From Desulfobacterales bacterium (GTDB lineage Bacteria; Desulfobacterota; Desulfobulbia; Desulfobulbales; JAGXFP01): 64,000 bases of DNA. This document shows positions 48,683 through 57,371 of this stretch, piece by piece. Under the pieces are notes generated by a model that was not told where the DNA came from, ran no database searches, and worked only from the letters and a program-made list of their open reading frames with translations. Positions within the stretch are counted from its first letter, which is position 1. The number at the start of each line of letters is the position of its first letter. The stretch is from the NCBI GenBank assembly GCA_024637225.1, contig JAGXFP010000017.1:62001-126000 (forward strand). The letters are read 5' to 3'. Made by a program: the position numbers and the translations under genes.

Positions 48683-50966
48683 ATCCTGCCGGGACCTTTT
48701 TAGAGGGCCTCGGCCCCGGGGCGGCCGGATAAAAACCATTCTGGTGGATATTTTGCTTAAACGACCAGCGCCACCCACTTCTCCCCAAAACGAAACTCCG
48801 GCGGAACTGCTCTCCGGAGTTCTCGAACGGATCACCTTCCACAGCGAGGCAACCGGCTTCACGGTCGCCCGTCTCCAGCCCGATGCTCCCGGCAGTGAGC
48901 CCGTCACCGTGGTCGGGATGCTGTCCGATGCCCCGATCGGCTCTTCCCTGGAGCTTGCCGGCCGCTGGCAAAGGGATCCCCGCCACGGCCGCCAGTTTAA
49001 ATTCGAAAGCCACCGAATCGTCAAGCCCACAACCATCAAGGGCATGGAGAAATATCTGGGCTCCGGCCTGATCAAGGGGGTGGGGCCCGTTAATGCCGCC
49101 CGGATCGTCAACCACTTCGGGATCGACACCCTGGAAGTGCTCGATCACAATCCCGAGCGGCTCTCCGAAGTTAAGGGCCTGGGGAGCAAGCTCGCTGCAA
49201 GGATCAAGGAGACCTGGCTGGAGCAGCGGGATATTCATGAGATCATGATTTTTCTGCAAGGCCACGATATTTCCGCCGCCTATGCGGTCAAGATTTATAA
49301 AACCTACGGCAGAAAGGCGTTGCGGGTGGTCAGGGAGAACCCCTACCGGTTGATCGAGGATATCCGGGGAGTGGGATTCAAGATCGCCGACCGGATTGCG
49401 GTGTCGGTGGGCCTGCCAAGAGATGATCCGGCCCGGATCAAGGCGGGACTGCTGTTCGTGCTTGACGAGGCCATGGGGCAGGGCCACTGTTATCTTGAGC
49501 GGGGCGAGCTTTTCGCGGCGGGCCGAACTCTCCTTGAAGTCCCGACCGCACTGGTCGAGGCCGGGCTGCCGGAGCTGGCCGGGGCGGAACAGGTGGTGAT
49601 CTCCGGGGAGCGGGTCTATCCTGGTTTTCTCTATCATGCCGAGTTGGGCGCGGCCGGATCCCTGGTACGGATCGGAGACGGCCCGGCGCCCTGGGGCAGA
49701 CTCGACCCGGTCGCTGAGCTTCGCAAGATCCGCGGGAAAATTGGTTTTGAGCTGGCGGAGGAACAGGCGGAAGCCCTTGGCCTCGTTCTGGCCAGCCGCC
49801 TGGCGGTTCTTACCGGCGGTCCGGGCACCGGCAAAAGCACGATCCTTAAGGCGATGATGCTGATGCTGGAGGGAAAGGGGTTGCGCATCCTCCTGGCGGC
49901 ACCGACCGGCCGGGCCGCCAAGCGGCTGGCCGAGGCGGCCGGCCGCGATGCTTCGACCATTCACCGGCTTCTGGAGTTTTCCGCCTTTGAAGGCGGTTTC
50001 AGCCGCAATGGCGCCAAGCCCCTGGAGGTTGATCTGCTGGTGGTCGATGAGGTTTCAATGCTGGATATCGTTCTGGCCAATGCCCTGCTGCGGGCGGTGC
50101 CGACCGGGGCCGCCGTGCTGCTGGTCGGCGACGTTGATCAGCTGCCCGCGGTTGGTCCCGGCAATTTTCTCAAGGATATCATCGACTGGGGAGCGGCGCC
50201 GGTCGCCCGCCTCACCCGGATATTCCGGCAGCAGCAGGGCAGTCTGATCAGTGTCAACGGGGCCCGGGTCAATAACGGCGACTTCTTCGATCTTTTGCCG
50301 GGTTATCACGGCGAGAAGGATTTTTACTATATCAACCGGGATAACCTCGAGGAGATCGAAAATGAGATCGTCTCGCTCTGCGCGGGGCGTCTGGCCGAAA
50401 AATACGGTTATGACCCCATGCGCGACATTCAGGTCCTGACCCCGATGCGCAAAGGGCTGATCGGGGTGGAGAATCTCAACCTCCGCCTGCAGGAAGTGCT
50501 CAACCGGGCCGCTCCCGGTCAAACGGCGGACTTCGGCTCCGGCGTCCGTTTCCGGAGAGGCGATAAGGTCATGCAGCTCCGGAATAATTACGAGAAAGAG
50601 GTTTTCAACGGCGACCTCGGCTTTGTGACCGGGATCGATGACGACGATCGGGTGATGACCGTGGAGTTCGACGACCGGCCGGTCAGCTATGGGTTGGGCG
50701 AGCTCAACGAACTGCAACTGGCCTATGCGGTGACGGTTCACAAGGCGCAGGGCTCGGAATTCCCCTGCGTGATTTTTCCGGTCCACACCGCGCACTACCC
50801 CCTGCTCCAGAGAAACTTGCTTTACACCGGAATTACCAGGGGCAGAAAGCTGGTGATTGTGATCGGCAGCCGCAAGGCGGTAACCATTGCCATCGCCAAT
50901 CACCGGTTGCAGGCCAGAAATTCGGGGCTCATGGAAAGGTTGCGGGAGAGGACGGCGGATTTATGA
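48654..50966 (+). CDS. RecD2-like ATP-dependent DNA helicase
   Basis: N-terminal OB and helix-hairpin-helix region, LTGGPGTGKSTIL Walker A, VDEVSMLD, LVGDVDQLPAVGPG, VHKAQGSEF. The true start may be internal. Confidence 0.93.
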   Translation: MIFWSNTAAESCRDLFRGPRPRGGRIKTILVDILLKRPAPPTSPQNETPAELLSGVLERITFHSEATGFTVARLQPDAPGSEPVTVVGMLSDAPIGSSLELAGRWQRDPRHGRQFKFESHRIVKPTTIKGMEKYLGSGLIKGVGPVNAARIVNHFGIDTLEVLDHNPERLSEVKGLGSKLAARIKETWLEQRDIHEIMIFLQGHDISAAYAVKIYKTYGRKALRVVRENPYRLIEDIRGVGFKIADRIAVSVGLPRDDPARIKAGLLFVLDEAMGQGHCYLERGELFAAGRTLLEVPTALVEAGLPELAGAEQVVISGERVYPGFLYHAELGAAGSLVRIGDGPAPWGRLDPVAELRKIRGKIGFELAEEQAEALGLVLASRLAVLTGGPGTGKSTILKAMMLMLEGKGLRILLAAPTGRAAKRLAEAAGRDASTIHRLLEFSAFEGGFSRNGAKPLEVDLLVVDEVSMLDIVLANALLRAVPTGAAVLLVGDVDQLPAVGPGNFLKDIIDWGAAPVARLTRIFRQQQGSLISVNGARVNNGDFFDLLPGYHGEKDFYYINRDNLEEIENEIVSLCAGRLAEKYGYDPMRDIQVLTPMRKGLIGVENLNLRLQEVLNRAAPGQTADFGSGVRFRRGDKVMQLRNNYEKEVFNGDLGFVTGIDDDDRVMTVEFDDRPVSYGLGELNELQLAYAVTVHKAQGSEFPCVIFPVHTAHYPLLQRNLLYTGITRGRKLVIVIGSRKAVTIAIANHRLQARNSGLMERLRERTADL

Positions 50967-51192
50967 AGTTTCGATCGCCCTCTGTCCGAGGGGTGCCCGC
51001 CCGGAAACATCCATTTCCCCGGCCGCAAAAAACACACCACCCCTGTGCAGCGAACTTTTTGCTTAGCCATTCCATGATTTTTCCCGAATTGATCAAGGTT
51101 GAAGACGGCTTGGCCGGACTTTAATTAAGCGGCCGGCCGGCGTTTTTTATTCTTGAAAAAAGATTACAAACATGATAGGAGTTCCTTTCTAT

Positions 51193-51218
51193 TACTGAAT
51201 AGTCATTCATATTCAGTA
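51193..51218. promoter_or_regulatory. Palindromic operator-like site upstream of the dsr operon
   Basis: tactgaata-gtcattca-tattcagta, perfect 9-bp arms; nested TGAATnnnnATTCA. Confidence 0.6.
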
Positions 51219-51258
51219 AAGTTCCTAAACGGGTACGCCCCTTTTTTTTGAGTTTTTA

Positions 51259-51813
51259 ATGAAGATTCTTCAATTGCTGATCGAGAAGGAAGAGGTCATC
51301 GTCAAGCGGTGGCTCAAGCATGTTCTCGCCGCCTTTTCGGCCGACGCAAACAGGTTTCTGGCCAAACAGAAGGATCGTTTCGCCAATCCGCTCGGACATA
51401 ACTTTTCGACGGGCTTGACCGGCTTGTATCGCCACCTGCGCAGCGAAGAGCCGGGGGACGTCACCGAGATTCTCGAACAATTGATGAAGGTGCGGGCGGT
51501 GCAGGCCGAGGATACGCCGGCCGAGTCCCTCGCCTTCATCTTTGCCCTGAAGGAGATCATCAGGGAGGAGTGCCGCAAGGAGTGGACTTCGGAACTGGAT
51601 GCGGAGTGGCCGGAGCTGGCCGCCCGGATCGACCGGTTGGCCCTGCAGGCCTTCGACCTTTACATGGCGTGCCGCGAACGGCTCTACATGGTAAGAATCA
51701 GGGAATTGCAGAGTGGTAATCATATCCTGACCGATAACATGAAGTGCCCTTCCGCGATGGTGCGGGAGGATATGCAGAGCAAGAAAGTGGAAAATGATGC
51801 GGAAAATGATTAG
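51259..51813 (+). CDS. RsbRD N-terminal domain protein preceding dsrM
   Basis: LLIEKEEVIVKRWLKHVLAAFSADANRFLAKQKDRFANPLGHNFSTGL; position upstream of dsrMKJOP. Confidence 0.8.
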   Translation: MKILQLLIEKEEVIVKRWLKHVLAAFSADANRFLAKQKDRFANPLGHNFSTGLTGLYRHLRSEEPGDVTEILEQLMKVRAVQAEDTPAESLAFIFALKEIIREECRKEWTSELDAEWPELAARIDRLALQAFDLYMACRERLYMVRIRELQSGNHILTDNMKCPSAMVREDMQSKKVENDAEND

Positions 51814-51855
51814 GTAACCTTAAAACCAAATCAACTAGATGCGAGGTAAATGTAG

Positions 51856-52911
51856 ATGAAAGTCTTACAAGCATTAGGAATTGTCCTGGCGCTGATGCTG
51901 CTTGCTTATGTGGGCGTGAAAGTGCCCGGCGGGCGGACATTGTTCGGGGTGGTATTGCCGTATCTGGGCTTTGCCGTTTTCATTATCTTTTTTATCGTCA
52001 AGGTGATGGATTGGGCCAAGTCGCCGGTGCCCTTCCGGATCCCGACCACCTCCGGGCAGGCTAATTCGCTGCCCTGGATCAAACAGAACAAGCTCGATTG
52101 CCCTTCGACCACCAGCGGGGTAATCGGCCGGATGTTGCTGGAAGTCCTGCTGTTCCGGACCCTGTTCAAGAACACCCGGGCGGAAATCCATGAGGGCCCG
52201 AAACTCGCCTACGGCACCAGTAAGTTCCTCTGGCTGTTCGGACTTCTCTTCCACTACTCTTTTCTGACCATCCTGCTGCGGCATATGCGTCTTTTCACCG
52301 ACCCGGTCCCCGGCTTTGTGCACGCCCTGGAATTCGCCGACGGTTTCATGCAGGTCGGGGTCCCGACCCTCTACCAGACCGATATCGTTTTTCTCGGCGC
52401 CCTGACCTTCCTGCTCCTGCGCCGCATGATTTTACCGTATATGCGCTACATTACCCTGCAGTCCGATTATTTCCCGCTGGTGCTGCTCCTGGGCATCGGC
52501 ATCACCGGTGTTCTGATGCGCTATGTGGTAAGGGTCGACGTGATCGGCATCAAGATGCTCAGCCACGGCCTGGTTACCGGCAAGCCTCTCATTGCCGATT
52601 CGATCACCGGTATTTTCTTCATTCATCTTTTTCTGATCACGGTCCTGCTCGCCTATTTTCCGTTCAGCAAGCTGATGCACATGGGTGGCGTTTTCCTGAG
52701 CCCGACCCGTAATCTGGCCAATAACAGCCGGATGAAAAGGCATGTCAATCCCTGGAACGACCCTTCGATCAAACCCCATTCTTATGCCGGCTATGAAGAT
52801 GATTTCCGTGATTTCATGGTAGAGGCCGGGCTGCCGGTCGAGAAGGAGCCGGAGCCCAAGCCCGCGGAAGAAGATGCGCCTGCTGAAGGCGAGACTAAAT
52901 CCGAGTCTTAA
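51856..52911 (+). CDS. dsrM: Sulfite reduction-associated complex DsrMKJOP subunit DsrM
   Basis: NarI-like membrane cytochrome b; locus order. Confidence 0.94.
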   Translation: MKVLQALGIVLALMLLAYVGVKVPGGRTLFGVVLPYLGFAVFIIFFIVKVMDWAKSPVPFRIPTTSGQANSLPWIKQNKLDCPSTTSGVIGRMLLEVLLFRTLFKNTRAEIHEGPKLAYGTSKFLWLFGLLFHYSFLTILLRHMRLFTDPVPGFVHALEFADGFMQVGVPTLYQTDIVFLGALTFLLLRRMILPYMRYITLQSDYFPLVLLLGIGITGVLMRYVVRVDVIGIKMLSHGLVTGKPLIADSITGIFFIHLFLITVLLAYFPFSKLMHMGGVFLSPTRNLANNSRMKRHVNPWNDPSIKPHSYAGYEDDFRDFMVEAGLPVEKEPEPKPAEEDAPAEGETKSES

Positions 52912-52947
52912 TAAGCCTGAATCACCAGCTAATAAGGAATTGCGAAA

Positions 52948-54597
52948 ATGGCAGATACAAAAATTGAGCAAATGAGCATTAGCGTGGCCAAGGAGCCGTC
53001 CATGATGACCGGCGCCATCCCCAGGAAGGAGTGGATGGATGTGCCGGCGGTGTTTAAACCCGGCAACTACTGCTATCCAGGCAAGAAGGATATCGTCGAG
53101 TATCTCGACAAGAATCTGCCCGGGAAACTCTTCGGCGAGCCGCGTGAATGGAAGGTTGAGGAAGATGACTGGAAGCTTCCCGAGAACTGGAAGGAGATCA
53201 TCATCCAGGGCATGAAGGAGCGCCTCGATAAGTTCCGCTCTTTCAAGGTTTTCATGGACTGCTGCGTGCGCTGCGGGGCCTGCGCCGACAAGTGTCACTT
53301 CTTCCTGGGTACCGGCGATCCCAAAAACATGCCGGTCCTGCGGGCGGAGCTGTTGCGCTCCGTCTACCGGAACGAGTTTTCCAAGGCCAGCAAGATCCTG
53401 GGCCGCCTGGCCGGAGCCCGGGAGATGACTTTCGGGGTCCTGAAAGAGTGGTTCATGTACTTCTACCAGTGCACCGAGTGCCGGCGCTGCTCGGTCTTCT
53501 GTCCCTACGGGATCGACACGGCCGAGATCACCATGATGGCCCGGGAGCTCCTCCATCTGGTCGGGGTCAACACCAACTGGATCCTGGAGCCGGCCAGCAA
53601 CTCCAACCGGACCGGCAACCATCTGGGGTTGCAGCCCCATACCTTCGCTCAGAACGCCGAGTTCCTGCTCGATGACATCGAGGAGGCTACCGGGGTCAAG
53701 CTGAACAATCTCACCTTCAACCGCAAGGGAGCCGAGGTCCTGTTCATCATCCCCTCCGCCGATGTTTTCGCCGAACCGGGCATCTATACCTTCATGGGTT
53801 ATCTGCTCCTCTTCGAGCATATCGGTCTCGATTACACGATCAGCACCTATGCCTCCGAGGGCGGCAACTTCGGCTCCTTCACCAACAACGAGCTGATGAA
53901 GAAGCTGAACGGCAAGATGTACGCCGAGGCCAAGCGGCTCGGGGTCAAATGGATCCTGGGCGGCGAGTGCGGCCACATGTGGCGGGTCGTCCATCAGTAC
54001 ATGGACACCATGAACGGTCCGGCCGATTTCATGGAGGTGCCGAAATCGCCGATCACCGGCACGGTATTCGAAAACGCCGCCTCCTCGAAGATGGTCCATA
54101 TCAGCGAGTTTACCGCCGATCTGATCAAGCACGGCAAGCTGAAAATCGATAAATCCCGCAACGATCACCGGATCGTTACCTTCCATGATTCCTGTAACCC
54201 GGCCCGGGGCATGGGGCTGCTCGATGAACCGCGCTATATCATCGAGAATGTCTGCAATGCCTTCCACGAGATGCCGGAAAACACGATCCGCGAGCAGACC
54301 TTCTGCTGCGGCAGCGGCACCGGGCTCAATACCGGGGAAATCATGGATCTCAGGATGCGGGCCGGTCTGCCTAGAGCCAACGCGGTCAAGCATGTCCATG
54401 ATAAACACGGGGTCAACATGCTGTCCTGTGTCTGCGCCATCGACCGGGCGACTCTGACCTCGTTGATGGAATACTGGAATCCGGGCGTCGAGGTGTGCGG
54501 CATTTCCGAACTGGTCGGCAATGCCCTGATTATGGAAGGTGAAAAAGAGAGGGATTCCGGCCTACGGTTTGAACCTCTTGCAGGAATGGAGGGGTGA
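52948..54597 (+). CDS. dsrK: DsrMKJOP subunit DsrK (HdrD-like)
   Basis: CCVRCGACADKCHFF, CTECRRCSVFCPYG, FCCGSGTG. Confidence 0.96.
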   Translation: MADTKIEQMSISVAKEPSMMTGAIPRKEWMDVPAVFKPGNYCYPGKKDIVEYLDKNLPGKLFGEPREWKVEEDDWKLPENWKEIIIQGMKERLDKFRSFKVFMDCCVRCGACADKCHFFLGTGDPKNMPVLRAELLRSVYRNEFSKASKILGRLAGAREMTFGVLKEWFMYFYQCTECRRCSVFCPYGIDTAEITMMARELLHLVGVNTNWILEPASNSNRTGNHLGLQPHTFAQNAEFLLDDIEEATGVKLNNLTFNRKGAEVLFIIPSADVFAEPGIYTFMGYLLLFEHIGLDYTISTYASEGGNFGSFTNNELMKKLNGKMYAEAKRLGVKWILGGECGHMWRVVHQYMDTMNGPADFMEVPKSPITGTVFENAASSKMVHISEFTADLIKHGKLKIDKSRNDHRIVTFHDSCNPARGMGLLDEPRYIIENVCNAFHEMPENTIREQTFCCGSGTGLNTGEIMDLRMRAGLPRANAVKHVHDKHGVNMLSCVCAIDRATLTSLMEYWNPGVEVCGISELVGNALIMEGEKERDSGLRFEPLAGMEG

Positions 54598-54602
54598 TCG
54601 CG

Positions 54603-54986
54603 ATGTACGACACAGGAAAAATCATACCCGGGTTGCTCGTTTTTGTTGGCTTGGTCACTTTCCCGGTCTGGTACGCATTCGGCACCGACGCCGGTCCTCT
54701 GCCCAATCCGGAAAAACCGACCAAGGCGCGGCAGTGCGTTGAATCCACCGAATACATGCGGACTTCCCACATGGTGCTGCTCGACGACTGGCGTGACAAC
54801 GTCGTTCGCGAAGGCGGTGACCGCCGCGCCAAAACCGAAGACGGCACCGAATATATCAGGAGCCTGCAGAATGGTTGTATGAACTGTCACACCAGCAAGA
54901 AGAAGTTCTGCGATGAGTGTCATAACTATGCAGCCGTTAAACCTTACTGCTGGGATTGCCATGTCCAGCCTAAGGAGGCCAACTAA
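54603..54986 (+). CDS. dsrJ: DsrMKJOP subunit DsrJ (triheme cytochrome c)
   Basis: CMNCH, CDECH, CWDCH. Confidence 0.94.
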   Translation: MYDTGKIIPGLLVFVGLVTFPVWYAFGTDAGPLPNPEKPTKARQCVESTEYMRTSHMVLLDDWRDNVVREGGDRRAKTEDGTEYIRSLQNGCMNCHTSKKKFCDECHNYAAVKPYCWDCHVQPKEAN

Positions 54987-55828
54987 TGGATAACAGCAGA
55001 AGAAAGTTTCTTAAAATAGCCGGTTTATCGGCGATTGCCGGGATCGGAGCGCCGACTGCCTTCAACGGGCTCCTTAAGGGTGAGGCCCTGGCCAGCGCCC
55101 CGGACCTTGAAGAAAATGTTCTGAAGGGCGAGGTCGGCAAGCGTTACGGTATCGTGATCGACGTCCGCAAGTTCGCCGAGAACAAGGCCCTGGCCCGGCG
55201 CTGCATCAACGTCTGCCACTCGATCCATAACGTGCCGGATTACGGTCTCAACAAGGATGGCAGTAAGAATAAAAAGGACGAGATCAAGTGGCTCTGGACC
55301 GACGGCTTCGAGAATGTCTTCCCCGATCACAGCCATTACAAGAAGAACGCGGATCTCCATGAGATGCCGATTCTCGCCCTCTGTAATCACTGCGACAATC
55401 CCCCTTGCGTCCGGGCCTGCCCGACCAAGGCCACCTTCAAGAATCCCGACGGCATTGTGATGATGGATTTTCATCGCTGCATCGGCTGCCGGTTCTGCAT
55501 GGCGGCCTGCCCTTACGGGGCCAGGAGCTTCAACTGGAGAAGCCCCCGGGAACTGAAGGCCGACGGCAGCTATAAGCATATCAAGAACTTCAATGCCGAA
55601 TTTCCGACCAGGATGCGGGGCGTCGTCGAGAAATGCAACCTCTGCGCGGAACGGCTGGCGATCGGCAAGATTCCGGCCTGCGTCGAGGAGGCCAGGAGCG
55701 CCAATGCCATGGTCTTCGGCGATCTCAACGATCCCCATTCCGAGATCTCAGAGGTATTGAATAGTGAATTTACAATTCAGCGAAAGCCGGCGCTTGGCAC
55801 CAACCCGTCGATTTTCTACATTATATGA
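54986..55828 (+). CDS. dsrO: DsrMKJOP subunit DsrO (Tat-exported ferredoxin)
   Basis: SRRKFLKIAGLSA Tat motif, CNHCDNPPCVRACPTKA, CIGCRFCMAACPYGA. Confidence 0.95.
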   Translation: MDNSRRKFLKIAGLSAIAGIGAPTAFNGLLKGEALASAPDLEENVLKGEVGKRYGIVIDVRKFAENKALARRCINVCHSIHNVPDYGLNKDGSKNKKDEIKWLWTDGFENVFPDHSHYKKNADLHEMPILALCNHCDNPPCVRACPTKATFKNPDGIVMMDFHRCIGCRFCMAACPYGARSFNWRSPRELKADGSYKHIKNFNAEFPTRMRGVVEKCNLCAERLAIGKIPACVEEARSANAMVFGDLNDPHSEISEVLNSEFTIQRKPALGTNPSIFYII

Positions 55829-55839
55829 GGTGAAAAGTC

Positions 55840-57012
55840 ATGATTGAAAAAGCGTTAACTGGCAACAGATTATACTGGGCCTGGCTGGCTTTTCTTCTCC
55901 TTATCATGGGAGTCGGCGCCCTTGGCTATGTCCATCAGTTTACTTATGGTTTAGGCGCGACCGGCATGAGCCGCGATGTCTCCTGGGGGTTGTATATTTC
56001 CCAGTTTACCTTCCTGGTCGGAGTTGCCGCCGGCGGAGTGATGCTGGTTCTGCCCTATTATCTCCATAACTATAAGGTATTCGGCAGGATCACCATTCTC
56101 GGCGAGTTCATGGCGGTGGCGGCCGTGGCCATGTGCCTGATGTTTATCCTGGCCGACCTCGGCCAGCCGATGCGGGCCCTGAACGTCCTGCTCCATCCGA
56201 CCCCCCATTCCATCCTGTTCTGGGACATGATTGTCCTGAACGTTTACCTGCTGCTGAATATCGTCGGCGGCTGGGTGATGCTCAATGCCGAAAAGAAAGA
56301 ACTGCCCCCGCCCAAATGGGTCAAGGGTCTGATTTACCTTTCCATTCCCTGGGCGATCAGTATCCATACGGTTACCGCTTTTCTCTACTGCGGTCTGCCC
56401 GGGCGCCATTACTGGCTGACCGCCATTCTGGCCCCGCGCTTTCTCGCTTCGGCCTTCGCGGCCGGTCCGGCTCTACTGATTATCTGTGCCCTGATCATGC
56501 GGCGCTTCACCGCCTTCGATGTGGGCAGGGAAGCGATCAGCAAACTGGTGACCATCATCACCTATGCCGCCATCCTGAACTTCTTTTTCGTCGGGCTGGA
56601 GTTTTTCGTGGGCTATTACAGCAATATTCCCGGCCACATGCATACCCTGGACTACCTCTTTTTCGGGTTGACCGATCATGCCGGCAACGTCTACGACAAC
56701 CTGGTCTGGCCGATGCGCTTCTCGATGGTGATCGGGATGACCGCCACCATCGCCCTGCTTTTCCCGAAGATGCGCGATTCCTATACCAAGATCGGCTGGC
56801 TGTGCGGGATGATCTTCGTTTCCCTGTGGATCGACAAGGGCCTCGGTCTGGTCCTTGGCGGATTCGTGCCCACTCCCATGGAGTATATCACCGAGTACTA
56901 TCCCACCGGGACCGAGCTCGCGATAACCGCGGCGGTCTGGGCGACCGGCTTTTTCATCCTGACCATTCTCTACAAGGTGGTTATTTCGGTCAAGCTGGCC
57001 AAAGAAAGCTGA
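55840..57012 (+). CDS. dsrP: DsrMKJOP subunit DsrP (NrfD-like)
   Basis: Polytopic NrfD-family protein at the end of the dsr cluster. Confidence 0.94.
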   Translation: MIEKALTGNRLYWAWLAFLLLIMGVGALGYVHQFTYGLGATGMSRDVSWGLYISQFTFLVGVAAGGVMLVLPYYLHNYKVFGRITILGEFMAVAAVAMCLMFILADLGQPMRALNVLLHPTPHSILFWDMIVLNVYLLLNIVGGWVMLNAEKKELPPPKWVKGLIYLSIPWAISIHTVTAFLYCGLPGRHYWLTAILAPRFLASAFAAGPALLIICALIMRRFTAFDVGREAISKLVTIITYAAILNFFFVGLEFFVGYYSNIPGHMHTLDYLFFGLTDHAGNVYDNLVWPMRFSMVIGMTATIALLFPKMRDSYTKIGWLCGMIFVSLWIDKGLGLVLGGFVPTPMEYITEYYPTGTELAITAAVWATGFFILTILYKVVISVKLAKES

Positions 57013-57062
57013 GCCGCTCCGTCGCGGGATAACCCCTGACGGTGGCGGATTTCAATGAAGAC

Positions 57063-57098
57063 CAAGCAAGCTTCCCAGCCGGGGAGCTTGCTTTTTTT
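57063..57098 (+). terminator. Rho-independent terminator of the dsr operon
   Basis: caagcttcccagccggggagcttgctttttttat. Confidence 0.85.
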
Positions 57099-57120
57099 AT
57101 GGGCGGGCGGTAAGAAGATA

Positions 57121-57354
57121 ACTCAACTTCCTGAGTTTGGTTAATCTCCCGATAATAAAGGGGTTTTGACGATTTTTCGTGCCTGTTTTCCACAAGAAGC
57201 CAGACGCCAGGAGTCAGAATCCAAAGGAAAAGCTTTAAAAATCAGTCATTCTGGCTCCTGGCTCCTGGCTTCTGGCTTCTCATCATGGTATGCGACTATG
57301 ACTCTGAATCCTTTTATGACAGCAAACCAATACCATAAGACAAGTCAGAAAGTT
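57121..57354. repeat. 234-bp dispersed repeat, copy 2 (upstream of cysK-cysS fusion)
   Basis: Same orientation and relative position as 47495-47728; internal 15-bp inverted repeat gccaggagtcagaat/attctggctcctggc (one mismatch). Confidence 0.88.
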
Positions 57355-57371
57355 AAGAAGATAAGGAAATC

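Noticed and set aside
52432-54408. Long minus-strand ORF (658 aa) opposite dsrM/dsrK
   Set aside because: Shadow ORF of GC-rich coding sequence; no domain signature, and the sense strand carries clear DsrM/DsrK.
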